From: Lonepinella sp042468235
GTDB taxonomy: Bacteria > Pseudomonadota > Gammaproteobacteria > Enterobacterales > Pasteurellaceae
DNA: 64,000 bases
Reading direction: 5' to 3'
Assembly (NCBI RefSeq): GCF_042468235.1
Contig: NZ_CP170386.1
Location: 868,001 to 932,000 of the forward strand
This document shows, in pieces, positions 1 to 8,617 of this stretch; within the stretch, counting starts at the first letter, position 1, and each line of letters opens with the position of its first letter. A program made the position numbers and the translations under genes. The notes beneath the pieces are model-generated. The model ran no database searches and was not told the DNA's origin. It was given only the letters and a program-made list of their open reading frames with translations.

Positions 1-123
1 GCCACTCCCATTACTTCCCACCACAACCCAAAAATCCCCTTGTTGAATTTGAAAGTGCGGTATTTTTAAACGATTTTTTTGATTTAATAAGAATTCGGCT
101 TGTTGAAGATTAATTTGTTTCAT
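1..123 (-). CDS. ABC transporter ATP-binding protein, ModF-like, N-terminal fragment
   Basis: An open frame of 41 codons runs off the left edge of the window. It begins at ATG 121-123 on the minus strand. The last residues visible are VVVGSNGSG, the start of a Walker A loop, so this is the first nucleotide-binding domain of an ABC ATPase. The lead-in (MKQINLQQAEF, then IPHFQIQQGDFW) resembles ModF, a soluble protein with two tandem ABC domains linked to molybdate transport. Only the N-terminus can be read, so ModF is a best guess; another ABC ATPase is possible. An uptake sequence lies inside the frame at 53-61. Confidence 0.6.
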   Translation of the reverse strand, partial: MKQINLQQAEFLLNQKNRLKIPHFQIQQGDFWVVVGSNGSG

Positions 124-186
124 TACTTATCACCCTTATTTTATTCTATAATTTCTATCATGTTATCTGACTAACAAACAAAAGAA

Positions 187-210
187 AAGGCTAAACCAAT
201 GTTTAGCCTT
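187..210 (-). terminator. Rho-independent terminator of the OmpA-family lipoprotein gene
   Basis: A 10-bp perfect stem (AAGGCTAAAC at 187-196, GTTTAGCCTT at 201-210) encloses a 4-base loop. On the minus strand it is followed by a T-rich run. It sits 22 bases after the stop codon of the lipoprotein gene. Confidence 0.8.
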
Positions 211-231
211 CGCATCAATCAAAACGCTATA

Positions 232-1077
232 TTATTTTTGATAATAAGGTGTCGGACCTTTAGGACCAGCGACTTTACTTGATTCAGATTGGTTCAATAC
301 GATACCAGAAGATTTAACTTCTACACGACGATTAGGACGTAAACAATCTCTTAACGCTTGACCTGTTTCTCCATCACAAGCTTTAACTTGATTTGCTTTA
401 CCATGTCCGGTAGCAACAAAATTAGCTTGAACACCTTGTTCAATTAAACGTGCTTTAACGCGGTCTGCACGACGTTGTGATAAATTTAAGTTATAAGCGT
501 CAGAACCCAAACGGTCAGTATAACCATCAATAGAAACGTCTTTAGCACCTGATTTAATTAATTGTGCCGCAATATTATCTACCACTTCTTTACCTTTAAC
601 AGTTAACACATCTTTATTAAAGTCAAATAAGAAATCGCCGCTTAAATCAAACGATGAATTACCATTACAGCCATTCGGATACCAGAAGAAACTTTGTGCA
701 TTCATATTCTTGTCAAATAAGATTTTATATTGACAAATTTTGTGTTCACCATTTTCACGATAGTTGAAAACATAATCCCACTCTCGCACGCCATATAAGC
801 CTTCGGCAAAATGTGGACGACCTAACAAGTTATATAATTGGTCTTTGTTCATACCACGTTCAACCATGCGAACATTATCCCAGTTTGGCCATGAACCAAA
901 TTGTGAACCATCATGGTTAAAAAGGGATTTATCAATTTTAGGCCACACTAAATTAGCCACAGCCTGCTCTGTTGTTTCACCTGCGGGTTGCCCCTCATCG
1001 GTAATATTGCTTAAATTTCCACAAGCTACCAAGGTAGTTGCGGCAATAGTTGATAATAAAAAATGTGATAATTTCAT
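232..1077 (-). CDS. OmpA-family outer-membrane lipoprotein with BamE-like domain
   Basis: Predicted lipoprotein of 281 residues. The start is placed at ATG 1075-1077 because it gives a clean lipoprotein signal peptide (MKLSHFLLSTIAATTLVAC, lipobox LVAC) and has an AAGG ribosome site upstream; a longer frame to 1143 exists but adds no sensible signal. Residues about 65-135 (GMNKDQLYNLLGRPHF, REWDYVFNY) look like a SmpA/OmlA/BamE fold. Residues about 145-260 form an OmpA C-terminal peptidoglycan-binding domain, with the NLxLSQRRAxxV pattern. It probably anchors the outer membrane to the wall. The role is inferred from the domains. The gene appears monocistronic, with a terminator at 187-210. 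Confidence 0.85.
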   Translation of the reverse strand: MKLSHFLLSTIAATTLVACGNLSNITDEGQPAGETTEQAVANLVWPKIDKSLFNHDGSQFGSWPNWDNVRMVERGMNKDQLYNLLGRPHFAEGLYGVREWDYVFNYRENGEHKICQYKILFDKNMNAQSFFWYPNGCNGNSSFDLSGDFLFDFNKDVLTVKGKEVVDNIAAQLIKSGAKDVSIDGYTDRLGSDAYNLNLSQRRADRVKARLIEQGVQANFVATGHGKANQVKACDGETGQALRDCLRPNRRVEVKSSGIVLNQSESSKVAGPKGPTPYYQK

Positions 1078-1274
1078 TCGTTTTACCTTAAATAATGTTT
1101 TCATAATCCTAAAATACCTAATTATAATTATAGCTAAAAACAATAATGACCTAAACTCCCTTTATTATTGCAATAATCACTGCTATAACCTGATGTTATG
1201 GTAATATTAAACAATAATAAAGTAAATCAAATTTCTCCGCATAATAAGAATTTTTTGTAAAGATTGTAAAGAAA

Positions 1275-2336
1275 CTACAAAAAGGTTCTTTCATCACCTT
1301 TTAACCAGTTAAGTAACAAATTATTAGCACTTTCTTCAGTTTGTTTACCCAGTTTTTGTAACAAAGATTTCTTCTGCTTATATTGCACGCCGAGTACAGA
1401 TTTTTCACCTATCGCCTGCAAAATCACATCATCGCTGGTGGCAATTTCATCTATTAAATGTAAATCCAAGGCTTGTTGACCAAACCAATGTTCACCCGTG
1501 GCAATTTTCGTCACATCTAACTGCGGTCGATGTTGTGCCACAAATTGTTTAAATAATTCATGGGTTTCTTCCAATTCTTGTTGGAATTTTTGTTTGCCCT
1601 TTTCAGTGTTTTCACCCAAAATAGTCACGGTGCGTTTATATTCACCAGCCGTCATCACATCGACATCGACATCGTGTTTCTTCAATAAACGATGAATATT
1701 CGGAATCTGTGCTACCACCCCAACAGAACCAATAATCGCAAAGGGAGCAGAAATAATACGATCTGCCACACAAGCCATCATATACCCCCCACTGGCTGCC
1801 ACTTTATCCACCGCCACCGTGAGTTTAATCCCTTTTTGTTTTAAACGAGCAAGCTGTGAAGCCGCTAAACCGTAGCCATGCACTACGCCACCTGGGCTTT
1901 CTAAACGTAATAACACTTCATCTTTTGCAGGATCGGCTACTTGCAAAATGGCACTAATTTCTTCACGTAATGCAGTGGTTTCAGATGCCTGAATATCGCC
2001 TTTAAAATTCAACACATACAAAGTCGGTTTCGCATCTTGTTCGACAACTTCACCTTTTTTACGTTTGGCTTTCAAGGCTTTCGCTTTAGCTTTTTCCGCC
2101 TTTTTCTCGGCTTTTTCTTGCTCTTTTAATTCATCTTCCGTTAAATGAAAATCACGCAATTTTTTGCTGTTATCCTCATATTGTTCCGATAAATCGGTAA
2201 TCTCTAATTCACCATGGGAATGAGCAGATTTCTCTTTTAACGCCATAATCACGGCGACAATCCCAGCAATCACTAATAAAATGGTTAAAATTTCTAAAAT
2301 AAAAATCCCATAACCAATTGCAATTTCAGACCACAT
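1275..2336 (-). CDS. sohB: Inner-membrane serine peptidase SohB
   Basis: 353 residues, the family's usual length. An N-terminal membrane segment (about 5-30) precedes a charged Lys/Ala/Glu-rich linker (about 70-95) and an S49/ClpP-type protease domain. The nucleophile motif AASGGY and a downstream lysine (GEYKRTV) match the Ser/Lys dyad of SohB/SppA peptidases. SohB cleaves periplasmic or membrane substrates and in E. coli suppresses loss of the DegP protease. The ribosome site AGGAGA precedes ATG 2334-2336. It reads away from the yadGH pair, with no obvious operon link. Confidence 0.92.
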   Translation of the reverse strand: MWSEIAIGYGIFILEILTILLVIAGIVAVIMALKEKSAHSHGELEITDLSEQYEDNSKKLRDFHLTEDELKEQEKAEKKAEKAKAKALKAKRKKGEVVEQDAKPTLYVLNFKGDIQASETTALREEISAILQVADPAKDEVLLRLESPGGVVHGYGLAASQLARLKQKGIKLTVAVDKVAASGGYMMACVADRIISAPFAIIGSVGVVAQIPNIHRLLKKHDVDVDVMTAGEYKRTVTILGENTEKGKQKFQQELEETHELFKQFVAQHRPQLDVTKIATGEHWFGQQALDLHLIDEIATSDDVILQAIGEKSVLGVQYKQKKSLLQKLGKQTEESANNLLLNWLKGDERTFL

Positions 2337-2402
2337 CTATGTTGTTTCTCCTATAAAAAATCCATTAAAATACACCGCACTTTCGGGAAGCTAAACTCAA
2401 TC

Positions 2403-3170
2403 CTAACTACGCAACCCAATACCACGGCTAATTAAATAATAAGCCATTCCGTATAACACAGAAATAAACAATATCAATACCGTAAAAGTATAAACCAACG
2501 GCACATCGCTGATGCCTAAAAAACCATAACGAAAACCATTGATCATATACACAATCGGATTGAGTTTCGATACCCCTTGCCAAAATGGCGGTAACAGGGA
2601 AATCGAATAAAATACCCCACCTAAATAGGTTAATGGTGTTAACACAAAGGTCGGAATAATACTGATATCATCAAAAGATTGGGCAAAAACCGCATTTATC
2701 AAGCCCCCTAAAGAAAAAGTGGCTGTGGTAAATAACAAGGTTAAAGCAATCACGCCCCAAGAATGAATATCAAAGGACACAAAAAATAACGACACCGTGG
2801 TAACTAATATCCCCACCAAAATCCCACGCACCATACCACCAGCCATATAACCTAAAATAATAATGTGAGACGACACAGGTGAAATCAGCAATTCTTCTAC
2901 ATTACGTGCAAATTTGGTGCTATAAAAAGATGAAGCCACATTGGCAAAAGAATTGGTTAAAGATGACATCATAATCAACCCTGGCACAATAAATTGCATA
3001 TAACTAAAGCCACCCATCTCGCCGATTCGGCTACCAATTAACTGCCCGAAAATCACAAAATATAAAGTCATGGTAATCACAGGTGGCACCAATGTTTGCA
3101 CCCAAATTCGCATAAAACGGCGAATTTCTTTGCGTAGAATGGTATAAAATGCGACCCAAGTTAATTGCAT
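2403..3170 (-). CDS. yadH: ABC-2 type transporter permease YadH
   Basis: 255 residues with about six hydrophobic segments, typical of ABC-2 family permeases. It starts one base after the stop codon of yadG, so the two are translated together and surely form one exporter. The E. coli YadGH substrate is not firmly known; the family exports drugs, polysaccharides or lipids. The sequence does not show the substrate. Confidence 0.88.
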   Translation of the reverse strand: MQLTWVAFYTILRKEIRRFMRIWVQTLVPPVITMTLYFVIFGQLIGSRIGEMGGFSYMQFIVPGLIMMSSLTNSFANVASSFYSTKFARNVEELLISPVSSHIIILGYMAGGMVRGILVGILVTTVSLFFVSFDIHSWGVIALTLLFTTATFSLGGLINAVFAQSFDDISIIPTFVLTPLTYLGGVFYSISLLPPFWQGVSKLNPIVYMINGFRYGFLGISDVPLVYTFTVLILFISVLYGMAYYLISRGIGLRS

Positions 3171-3171
3171 A

Positions 3172-4098
3172 TTATCTCTCCCCTGTTACTGGTTTATTTA
3201 ACGCCATTCGGACAAATAATTCTTCTAAGCGGTTAGTTTTATTTCGCATACTGAGTACCTGTACTTGTTGCTCTGCCAGTTGAATAAACAGGGAATTTAG
3301 CCCTTGCTCTCGGTGAACTTCGACTTCAATAGAACATTGTTCTAAGGCGGTTATTTTGTAATCTTTAATTTGTGACAACGTCGCATTTTTATCCAAATCC
3401 AGAATAAAGGTTTCGGTTTCCAGTTTCGCCAGCAGATCTTTCATCGCCATATTTTGCACTAATCGCCCTTGCTGAATAATCCCAATATGGCGACATAACA
3501 TTTCCGCTTCTTCTAAATAATGCGTGGTTAAAATAATGGTGGTGCCTTGCTGATTAATTTCTGCCAAAAACGTCCACAAACTACGGCGTAATTCAATATC
3601 CACGCCTGCGGTGGGTTCATCTAAAATCAATAATTTAGGTTGGTGCATTAAAGCTCGAGCAATCATCAAACGGCGTTTCATCCCCCCTGATAATCTTCTC
3701 GCCTGCTGATGACGCTTATCCCATAAATCCAAGCGTTTTAACCAGATTTCCGCACGTTGCAAAGCCTCCGTTCGCACAATACCATAATAACCGGCTTGAT
3801 TAATTAAAATATCGATCACGTTTTCAAACTGGTTAAAATTAAATTCCTGTGGCACTAACCCGATACATTGCTTGACTAAATTCAGCTGTTGATCTAAATC
3901 ATAGCCAAACACTTTTACCGTGCCATTGGTTTTATTCACCAACGAGCTGATAATGCCGATAGTAGTAGATTTCCCAGCCCCATTATGTCCAAGTAACGCA
4001 TAAAAATCACCGCGTTCTACGGTTAAGTCAATCCCATGTAACGCTTTGACACCATTTTTATAAGACTTAGTTAAGCCTTTTATTTCTAATGCAAACAT
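3172..4098 (-). CDS. yadG: ABC exporter ATP-binding protein YadG
   Basis: 308 residues, a single ABC domain. Walker A GHNGAGKST is near residue 36-44, the signature is LSGGMKRR, Walker B is LLILDEPTAGVD, and the switch histidine is in TTHYLEEAE. The C-terminal 80 residues are a family extension. Its partner is the permease immediately downstream (yadH). The ribosome site AAGG lies upstream of ATG 4098. The vapBC pair is inserted upstream on the opposite strand. Confidence 0.9.
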   Translation of the reverse strand: MFALEIKGLTKSYKNGVKALHGIDLTVERGDFYALLGHNGAGKSTTIGIISSLVNKTNGTVKVFGYDLDQQLNLVKQCIGLVPQEFNFNQFENVIDILINQAGYYGIVRTEALQRAEIWLKRLDLWDKRHQQARRLSGGMKRRLMIARALMHQPKLLILDEPTAGVDIELRRSLWTFLAEINQQGTTIILTTHYLEEAEMLCRHIGIIQQGRLVQNMAMKDLLAKLETETFILDLDKNATLSQIKDYKITALEQCSIEVEVHREQGLNSLFIQLAEQQVQVLSMRNKTNRLEELFVRMALNKPVTGER

Positions 4099-4240
4099 TT
4101 GCGTTTACCTTTTTTGTTATTCTTCTTATTTCAAGCCGACTATGATAACGTTTTTTACAAAATCAGGCAAAAAACACCGCACTTTTTCTATTTAATCGCT
4201 ACGAAAAAATCCGAACATTTAAAGATTGTTGATATTTTGG

Positions 4241-4269
4241 TTTACACACCCTGCCATCAAGTATATACT
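4241..4269 (+). promoter_or_regulatory. vapBC promoter with palindromic operator over the -10
   Basis: TTTACA (4241-4246) and TATACT (4264-4269) are separated by 17 bases, a near-consensus sigma-70 promoter 33 bases before vapB. The -10 lies inside a perfect 10-base palindrome, AGTATATACT (4260-4269), placed where a VapBC complex would block RNA polymerase. Autorepression is known for the family; its use of this exact site is inferred. Confidence 0.65.
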
Positions 4270-4301
4270 CTTGCTAAATACAAAAATAAAAGGAGCATAA
4301 A

Positions 4302-4535
4302 ATGGTTGAAGCCTCTGTTTTTATTACTAATCGCACGCAAGCTGTGCGTTTGCCTGCGGAAGTGCGATTTGACGAAAGTGTAAAAAAAGTCTCCGTGCGA
4401 GTGGTTGGGCAAGAACGTATTTTGACCCCATTAGATCAAATGTGGGAGAGCTTTTTCCTGTCACCTAATAGAGTCAGTGATGATTTTATGAATGAGCGTG
4501 ATCAAGGTGTGCAACCTGAGCGTGAGAATTTTTAA
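4302..4535 (+). CDS. vapB: Type II antitoxin VapB
   Basis: 77 residues. The N-terminal half (ASVFITNRTQAVRLPAE) is the AbrB/SpoVT swapped-hairpin DNA-binding fold of VapB antitoxins. The C-terminal half is the acidic tail that wraps and inhibits VapC. A strong AGGAG ribosome site lies just before the ATG. The toxin gene starts 13 bases after the stop codon. The promoter at 4241-4269 has an operator-like palindrome, so the pair is probably self-regulated. Confidence 0.9.
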   Translation: MVEASVFITNRTQAVRLPAEVRFDESVKKVSVRVVGQERILTPLDQMWESFFLSPNRVSDDFMNERDQGVQPERENF

Positions 4536-4547
4536 TTGGGAAAAACA

Positions 4548-4952
4548 ATGCTGAAATATATGCTAGATACCAATATGGTGATTTATGTTATCAAACGCCG
4601 TCCACTTGAAGTGTTGAATATGTTTAATCTCAACATTGGGCGAATGTGTGTGAGTAGCATTACCGTTGGCGAGTTGTATTATGGTGCAGAAAAAAGTGCT
4701 TATCCTGAGCGTAATTTGAGTGTGATTGATGACTTTCTTTCTCGCCTAAAAGTCGTAGATTACACGCCCAAAAATGCCGCCCATTATGGCAATATTAAAG
4801 CCGAATTAAGCAAACAAGGTAATCTTATCGGTGAAAATGATCTGCATATTGCCGCTCACGCTCGTAGTGAAGGATTGATTTTGGTCAGTAATAATCTGCG
4901 AGAATTTGAGCGAGTTTCAGGATTAATCACCCAAAATTGGATTAAAGAATAA
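4548..4952 (+). CDS. vapC: Type II toxin VapC, PIN-domain RNase
   Basis: 134 residues from ATG 4548; a TTG at 4536 would add four residues but has no better ribosome site. This is a PIN-domain ribonuclease: acidic residues D7 (MLDTN), E42 (TVGELYYG) and D98 (GENDLHIAAHA) match the metal-binding active site. Family members cleave initiator tRNA or other RNAs. The toxin looks intact, with no truncation or frameshift. The pair lies between yadG and the trp operon and looks like a small accessory insert. Confidence 0.9.
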   Translation: MLKYMLDTNMVIYVIKRRPLEVLNMFNLNIGRMCVSSITVGELYYGAEKSAYPERNLSVIDDFLSRLKVVDYTPKNAAHYGNIKAELSKQGNLIGENDLHIAAHARSEGLILVSNNLREFERVSGLITQNWIKE

Positions 4953-5001
4953 AAGCCAGCCAACCTATTTCAACACTCTCGTGAAATAACACAAAAATCC
5001 C

Positions 5002-5039
5002 TTGACAAAATTCTTTTGTACTAGTTTAATAGTACAAAA
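5002..5039 (+). promoter_or_regulatory. trp promoter and TrpR-type operator
   Basis: TTGACA (5002-5007) and TTTAAT (5025-5030) are 17 bases apart. A 10-base inverted repeat with arms TTTTGTACTA (5014-5023) and TAGTACAAAA (5030-5039) overlaps the -10. Its GTACTAG...TAGTAC core matches the E. coli trp operator. Transcription would start near 5037, only about 30 bases before trpE, leaving no room for a leader peptide and attenuator. Confidence 0.85.
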
Positions 5040-5068
5040 TTCATTTTCATAAACCATAAGGATAGCTT

Positions 5069-6610
5069 ATGTTTCAGCCTTATATTCAAGTTCTCCATCA
5101 ACAGGTCGCCTATTATGACGATCTCGTGCCTGTTTTTAATACGCTCTCCCCAGAAAAATCTAACAGCCTATTATTAGAAAGTGCGGAGATTTCGAGCAAA
5201 AATAGTTTAAAAAGTTTGTTGTTGATTAACGCCGCAGTCAAAATTTCCTGCCAAGGACAGATTGTCACATTTCAAGCCTTAACAGCCAATGGAAACACCG
5301 TTTTAATTCACCTTGAAGAAAAGTTACAGGGTTTGAGCACACTCACCAAATTGAATCAAACTACCCTACAAGCCGAATTTGCGGCACTCGATCAAAATCT
5401 TGATGAAGACAGTAAATTACAATCTGCCACTGTATTTGACGGACTTCGTCAAATTGCTACGCTTTATTCTCATAGTCAAACACCCATTTTTTTAGGGGGA
5501 TTATTTGCCTATGATTTAGTGGCAAATTTTATTCCAATGGACGGTATTCAGTTACAAGATGATGGTTTAACCTGCCCCGATTATGTCTTTTATCTAGCAG
5601 AAAATTTACTGCGTTTTGATCACCCAACTCAACAGGCGACATTACAAACTTTCTGTTTTAATTCCAAAGCATTAGTGGATTTGCAACAAAGTGCGGTGAA
5701 AATTTCGCAAGATTTACAGAATTTGAAACCGTTACCCGCCATTCAAAAAGCAGATACGCAGGTACAAATTAATCACGATGATGACAAATTTAAACAAATT
5801 ATCACCGCACTTAAACAACATATTTATGACGGTGATGTATTCCAAATCGTGCCATCTCGCCGTTTTTCTTTGCCTTGTCCCAATACGCTTGCAACCTATC
5901 GTCAGTTAAAATTGAACAATCCAAGCCCCTATATGTTCTTTATGCAAGATGATGAATTTACCCTATTCGGTGCATCACCTGAAAGTGCATTAAAATATTC
6001 AGCGGAAAATCGCCAGTTGGAAATTTACCCGATTGCAGGATCTCGCCCACGGGGATTTGATGCCAATGGTCAGATCGATCCTGAACTCGACGCTCGTTTA
6101 GAATTGGAACTGCGGTTAGATCATAAGGAATTAGCCGAACATTTGATGTTGGTAGATTTAGCTCGCAACGATATTGCTCGAGTCTGCGAAAGTGGTACAC
6201 GTCAAGTGTGTGATTTAATGCAGGTCGATCGCTATTCACATATTATGCACTTGGTTTCTCGTGTAGTGGGTAAACTTCGCCCTGAATTAGATGCCTTACA
6301 CGCTTATCAAGCCTGTATGAATATGGGAACGCTAACAGGTGCGCCGAAAATTAAAGCCATGCAGTTGATTTATCAATTTGAGCAAGAAAAACGCCATAGC
6401 TACGGCGGTGCAGTGGGCTATTTAGGTTCAGACGGTAATTTCGACACTTGCATTGTGATTCGTTCCGCCTTTGTACAAAATGGCATAGCACACGTGCAAG
6501 CAGGCTGTGGCGAAGTGTTGGATTCCGATCCACAAATGGAAGCGGACGAAACTCGTCATAAAGCTCGTGCGGTGTTAAATACCATTATTCAAACTAACCA
6601 ATTAGCGTAA
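5069..6610 (+). CDS. trpE: Anthranilate synthase component I
   Basis: 513 residues, full length. It converts chorismate to anthranilate using ammonia delivered by TrpG. The LLES motif at residues 35-38 is the tryptophan-binding site for feedback inhibition. The C-terminal chorismate-binding domain carries DGDVFQIVPSRR, YPIAGSRPRG and GTLTGAPKIKAM. First gene of the operon trpE-trpG-tautomerase-like-trpD-trpCF. The ribosome site AAGGAT precedes the ATG. Regulation is by the operator at 5014-5039 and by feedback. Confidence 0.97.
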   Translation: MFQPYIQVLHQQVAYYDDLVPVFNTLSPEKSNSLLLESAEISSKNSLKSLLLINAAVKISCQGQIVTFQALTANGNTVLIHLEEKLQGLSTLTKLNQTTLQAEFAALDQNLDEDSKLQSATVFDGLRQIATLYSHSQTPIFLGGLFAYDLVANFIPMDGIQLQDDGLTCPDYVFYLAENLLRFDHPTQQATLQTFCFNSKALVDLQQSAVKISQDLQNLKPLPAIQKADTQVQINHDDDKFKQIITALKQHIYDGDVFQIVPSRRFSLPCPNTLATYRQLKLNNPSPYMFFMQDDEFTLFGASPESALKYSAENRQLEIYPIAGSRPRGFDANGQIDPELDARLELELRLDHKELAEHLMLVDLARNDIARVCESGTRQVCDLMQVDRYSHIMHLVSRVVGKLRPELDALHAYQACMNMGTLTGAPKIKAMQLIYQFEQEKRHSYGGAVGYLGSDGNFDTCIVIRSAFVQNGIAHVQAGCGEVLDSDPQMEADETRHKARAVLNTIIQTNQLA

Positions 6611-6620
6611 GGAACAAATT

Positions 6621-7199
6621 ATGGCAACTATCGTATTTTTAGACAATTTTGATTCCTTTACTTACAATCTGGTGGATCAATTCCGCACACTGGGGCATAA
6701 CGTAAAAGTCTATCGCAACGACTGCGAGCTGGATTTTTTAACCAAAATCTGCCTTGAACCTGACAGTATTTTGGCACTCTCTCCCGGACCTGGTACACCT
6801 GCTCAAGCTGGCAATATGCTTGCCTTAATTGAGAAAGTCAAAAATCAAGTGCCGATTATTGGGATTTGTTTGGGACATCAAGCCTTAATTGAATCTTTCG
6901 GCGGCAAGGTGGTTCATGCAGGCAAAGTGTTACACGGCAAAGTGTCAAAAATCAACCATGATGAACAAGCCATGTTTAAGGATTTACCTAATCCAATGCC
7001 CGTGGCTCGCTATCATTCCCTAATGGGAACCGAATTACCCGATGAATTAATCGTCAATGCAGAATATAACCATATTATTATGGCAATTCGTCACCGCACC
7101 TTGCCAATTTGTGCCTTTCAATTTCACCCTGAAAGTATTTTAACTGTTCAAGGTGGAAAATTATTAGAAAATTCAATTCGTTGGTTAGTTAACCGATAA
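6621..7199 (+). CDS. trpG: Anthranilate synthase component II, glutamine amidotransferase
   Basis: 192 residues, a stand-alone class I glutamine amidotransferase that feeds ammonia to TrpE. The catalytic triad is visible as C83 (GICLGHQ), H169 and E171 (FQFHPES). The oxyanion region is SPGPGTP. In enterobacteria this domain is fused to TrpD; here the two genes are separate with another gene between them. PabA is a paralogue of the same type, but the operon position favours TrpG. Confidence 0.93.
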   Translation: MATIVFLDNFDSFTYNLVDQFRTLGHNVKVYRNDCELDFLTKICLEPDSILALSPGPGTPAQAGNMLALIEKVKNQVPIIGICLGHQALIESFGGKVVHAGKVLHGKVSKINHDEQAMFKDLPNPMPVARYHSLMGTELPDELIVNAEYNHIIMAIRHRTLPICAFQFHPESILTVQGGKLLENSIRWLVNR

Positions 7200-7208
7200 G
7201 GGGAAATT

Positions 7209-7595
7209 ATGATTATTGTTTATGGTTTAAAACACACGCTTGCACCACGAAAACAGCAGATTATGCAAGCAATTTACGATTGCTTAAATATGCAACTGGA
7301 TATTCCCCCACGTAAACATACTTTACGTTTTATCGGCTTAGAACGAGAAGATTTTTTCTGTCCTGAGGGGCGAACAGACGATTTTATTGTGGTTGAAATT
7401 AATCTAATGCAAGGGCGTTCCGAAGATACCAAAAAACGGCTAATAAAAATGCTGTTTTGTGAATTGGAACAACGGGCGGATATTAATGCCATTGATGTGG
7501 AAATCACCATTAAAGAACAACCGCCACATTGTTGGGGTTTCCGTGGTATGACAGGTGACGAAGCCAACGACTTAGCTTATAGTATTTATCGTTAA
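7209..7595 (+). CDS. Tautomerase/MIF-fold protein in the trp operon (HI1388.1-like)
   Basis: 128 residues. It resembles the H. influenzae protein HI1388.1, found at the same place between trpG and trpD and reported, as I recall, to have a tautomerase/MIF fold. Tautomerases need an N-terminal proline after removal of the first methionine; here residue 2 is isoleucine (MIIVYGLKH), so normal catalysis is unlikely. The C-terminal half is rich in conserved-looking residues (TIKEQPPHCWGFRGMTGDEA). Spacing to both neighbours is about 10 bases, so it is co-transcribed. No function is known to me. Confidence 0.8.
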   Translation: MIIVYGLKHTLAPRKQQIMQAIYDCLNMQLDIPPRKHTLRFIGLEREDFFCPEGRTDDFIVVEINLMQGRSEDTKKRLIKMLFCELEQRADINAIDVEITIKEQPPHCWGFRGMTGDEANDLAYSIYR

Positions 7596-7605
7596 GGAAA
7601 GTATT

Positions 7606-8607
7606 ATGCAAACTGAACAACTATTATCCCAACTCTTTGAAAAACAACCATTAAGCCAAAAACAAGCAGAACAACTATTTAACGCTGTTATGCACGGTGA
7701 ATTAGCCAATGAACAATTAGCAGGGGTATTGATTGCTTTAAAATTACGTGGTGAAACACCAGAAGAAATCAGTGGTGCGGTCAATGCTGTGGTGGCAAAT
7801 GCTCAACATTTCCCTACCCCACATTATGATTTTGCCGATATTGTTGGAACAGGTGGAGATGGTGCCAACACTATTAATATTTCCACTGCCTCTGCCATTG
7901 TGGCTGCCAGTCTTGGCTTTAAAGTTGCCAAACACGGCAATCGTAGTGTATCGAGCAAAACAGGGGCGAGTGATGTATTGAGTGCGTTAGGCGTAAATAT
8001 TGCTATGAGTGCTGAAACTGCACGCAAGGCATTAGATGAAACCAATATCTGCTTTTTATGGGCGCAACAATATCATCAAGGTTTTAAATATGCCGCTCCA
8101 GTTCGCCAAGCCTTGAAAACTCGCACATTGTTTAACATTCTTGGTCCATTATGTAACCCTGCTCGCCCAACGCATCAATTATTAGGGGTGTATTCGCCAG
8201 ATTTAATTCAACCCTATGCGGAAACGGTAGTCCGTTTAGGCGGTAAAAATACCATTGTGGTACATGGTTCTGGTTTAGATGAAGTGGCGATTCACGGCAA
8301 AACCGATGTGGCAGAAGTACGTCACGGCGAGATTACTTATTACAGCGTAACCCCTTATGATTTCGGTTTTGAACCACAACCACTAGAAAGCCTACGTGGT
8401 GGTGAACCCGCAGAAAATGCACAATTTCTCACCGCACTTTTACAAGGCAAAGGCAAAGCCGAACACGTTCAAGCCGTGGCAATGAACGTAGCAATGTTAA
8501 TGAAAGTGTTTGGTCATCAAGATTTAAAATCCAATGCGGAACAGGTACTTGGTGTAATAACAAGCGGTAAACCTTATGAAACTTTGGTAAAATTAACCCA
8601 GTATTAA
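7606..8607 (+). CDS. trpD: Anthranilate phosphoribosyltransferase
   Basis: 333 residues. It joins anthranilate to phosphoribosyl pyrophosphate, the second step of the pathway. The glycine-rich PRPP loop GTGGDGANTINIST, KHGNRSVSSKTGASDVL and the LGPLCNPARP segment are all present. The length equals a stand-alone TrpD; there is no fused amidotransferase. The 3' end is followed by a palindromic repeat (8618-8701) that separates it from trpCF. Confidence 0.96.
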   Translation: MQTEQLLSQLFEKQPLSQKQAEQLFNAVMHGELANEQLAGVLIALKLRGETPEEISGAVNAVVANAQHFPTPHYDFADIVGTGGDGANTINISTASAIVAASLGFKVAKHGNRSVSSKTGASDVLSALGVNIAMSAETARKALDETNICFLWAQQYHQGFKYAAPVRQALKTRTLFNILGPLCNPARPTHQLLGVYSPDLIQPYAETVVRLGGKNTIVVHGSGLDEVAIHGKTDVAEVRHGEITYYSVTPYDFGFEPQPLESLRGGEPAENAQFLTALLQGKGKAEHVQAVAMNVAMLMKVFGHQDLKSNAEQVLGVITSGKPYETLVKLTQY

Positions 8608-8617
8608 CATATAAACA

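Noticed and set aside
845..1204. Plus-strand open frame opposite the OmpA-family lipoprotein gene
   Set aside because: Antisense shadow; no ribosome site and the minus-strand gene has signal peptide, domains and terminator.
5039..5068. Leader peptide and attenuator before trpE
   Set aside because: Only about 30 bases lie between the likely transcript start and trpE; no tryptophan-rich frame or paired hairpins.
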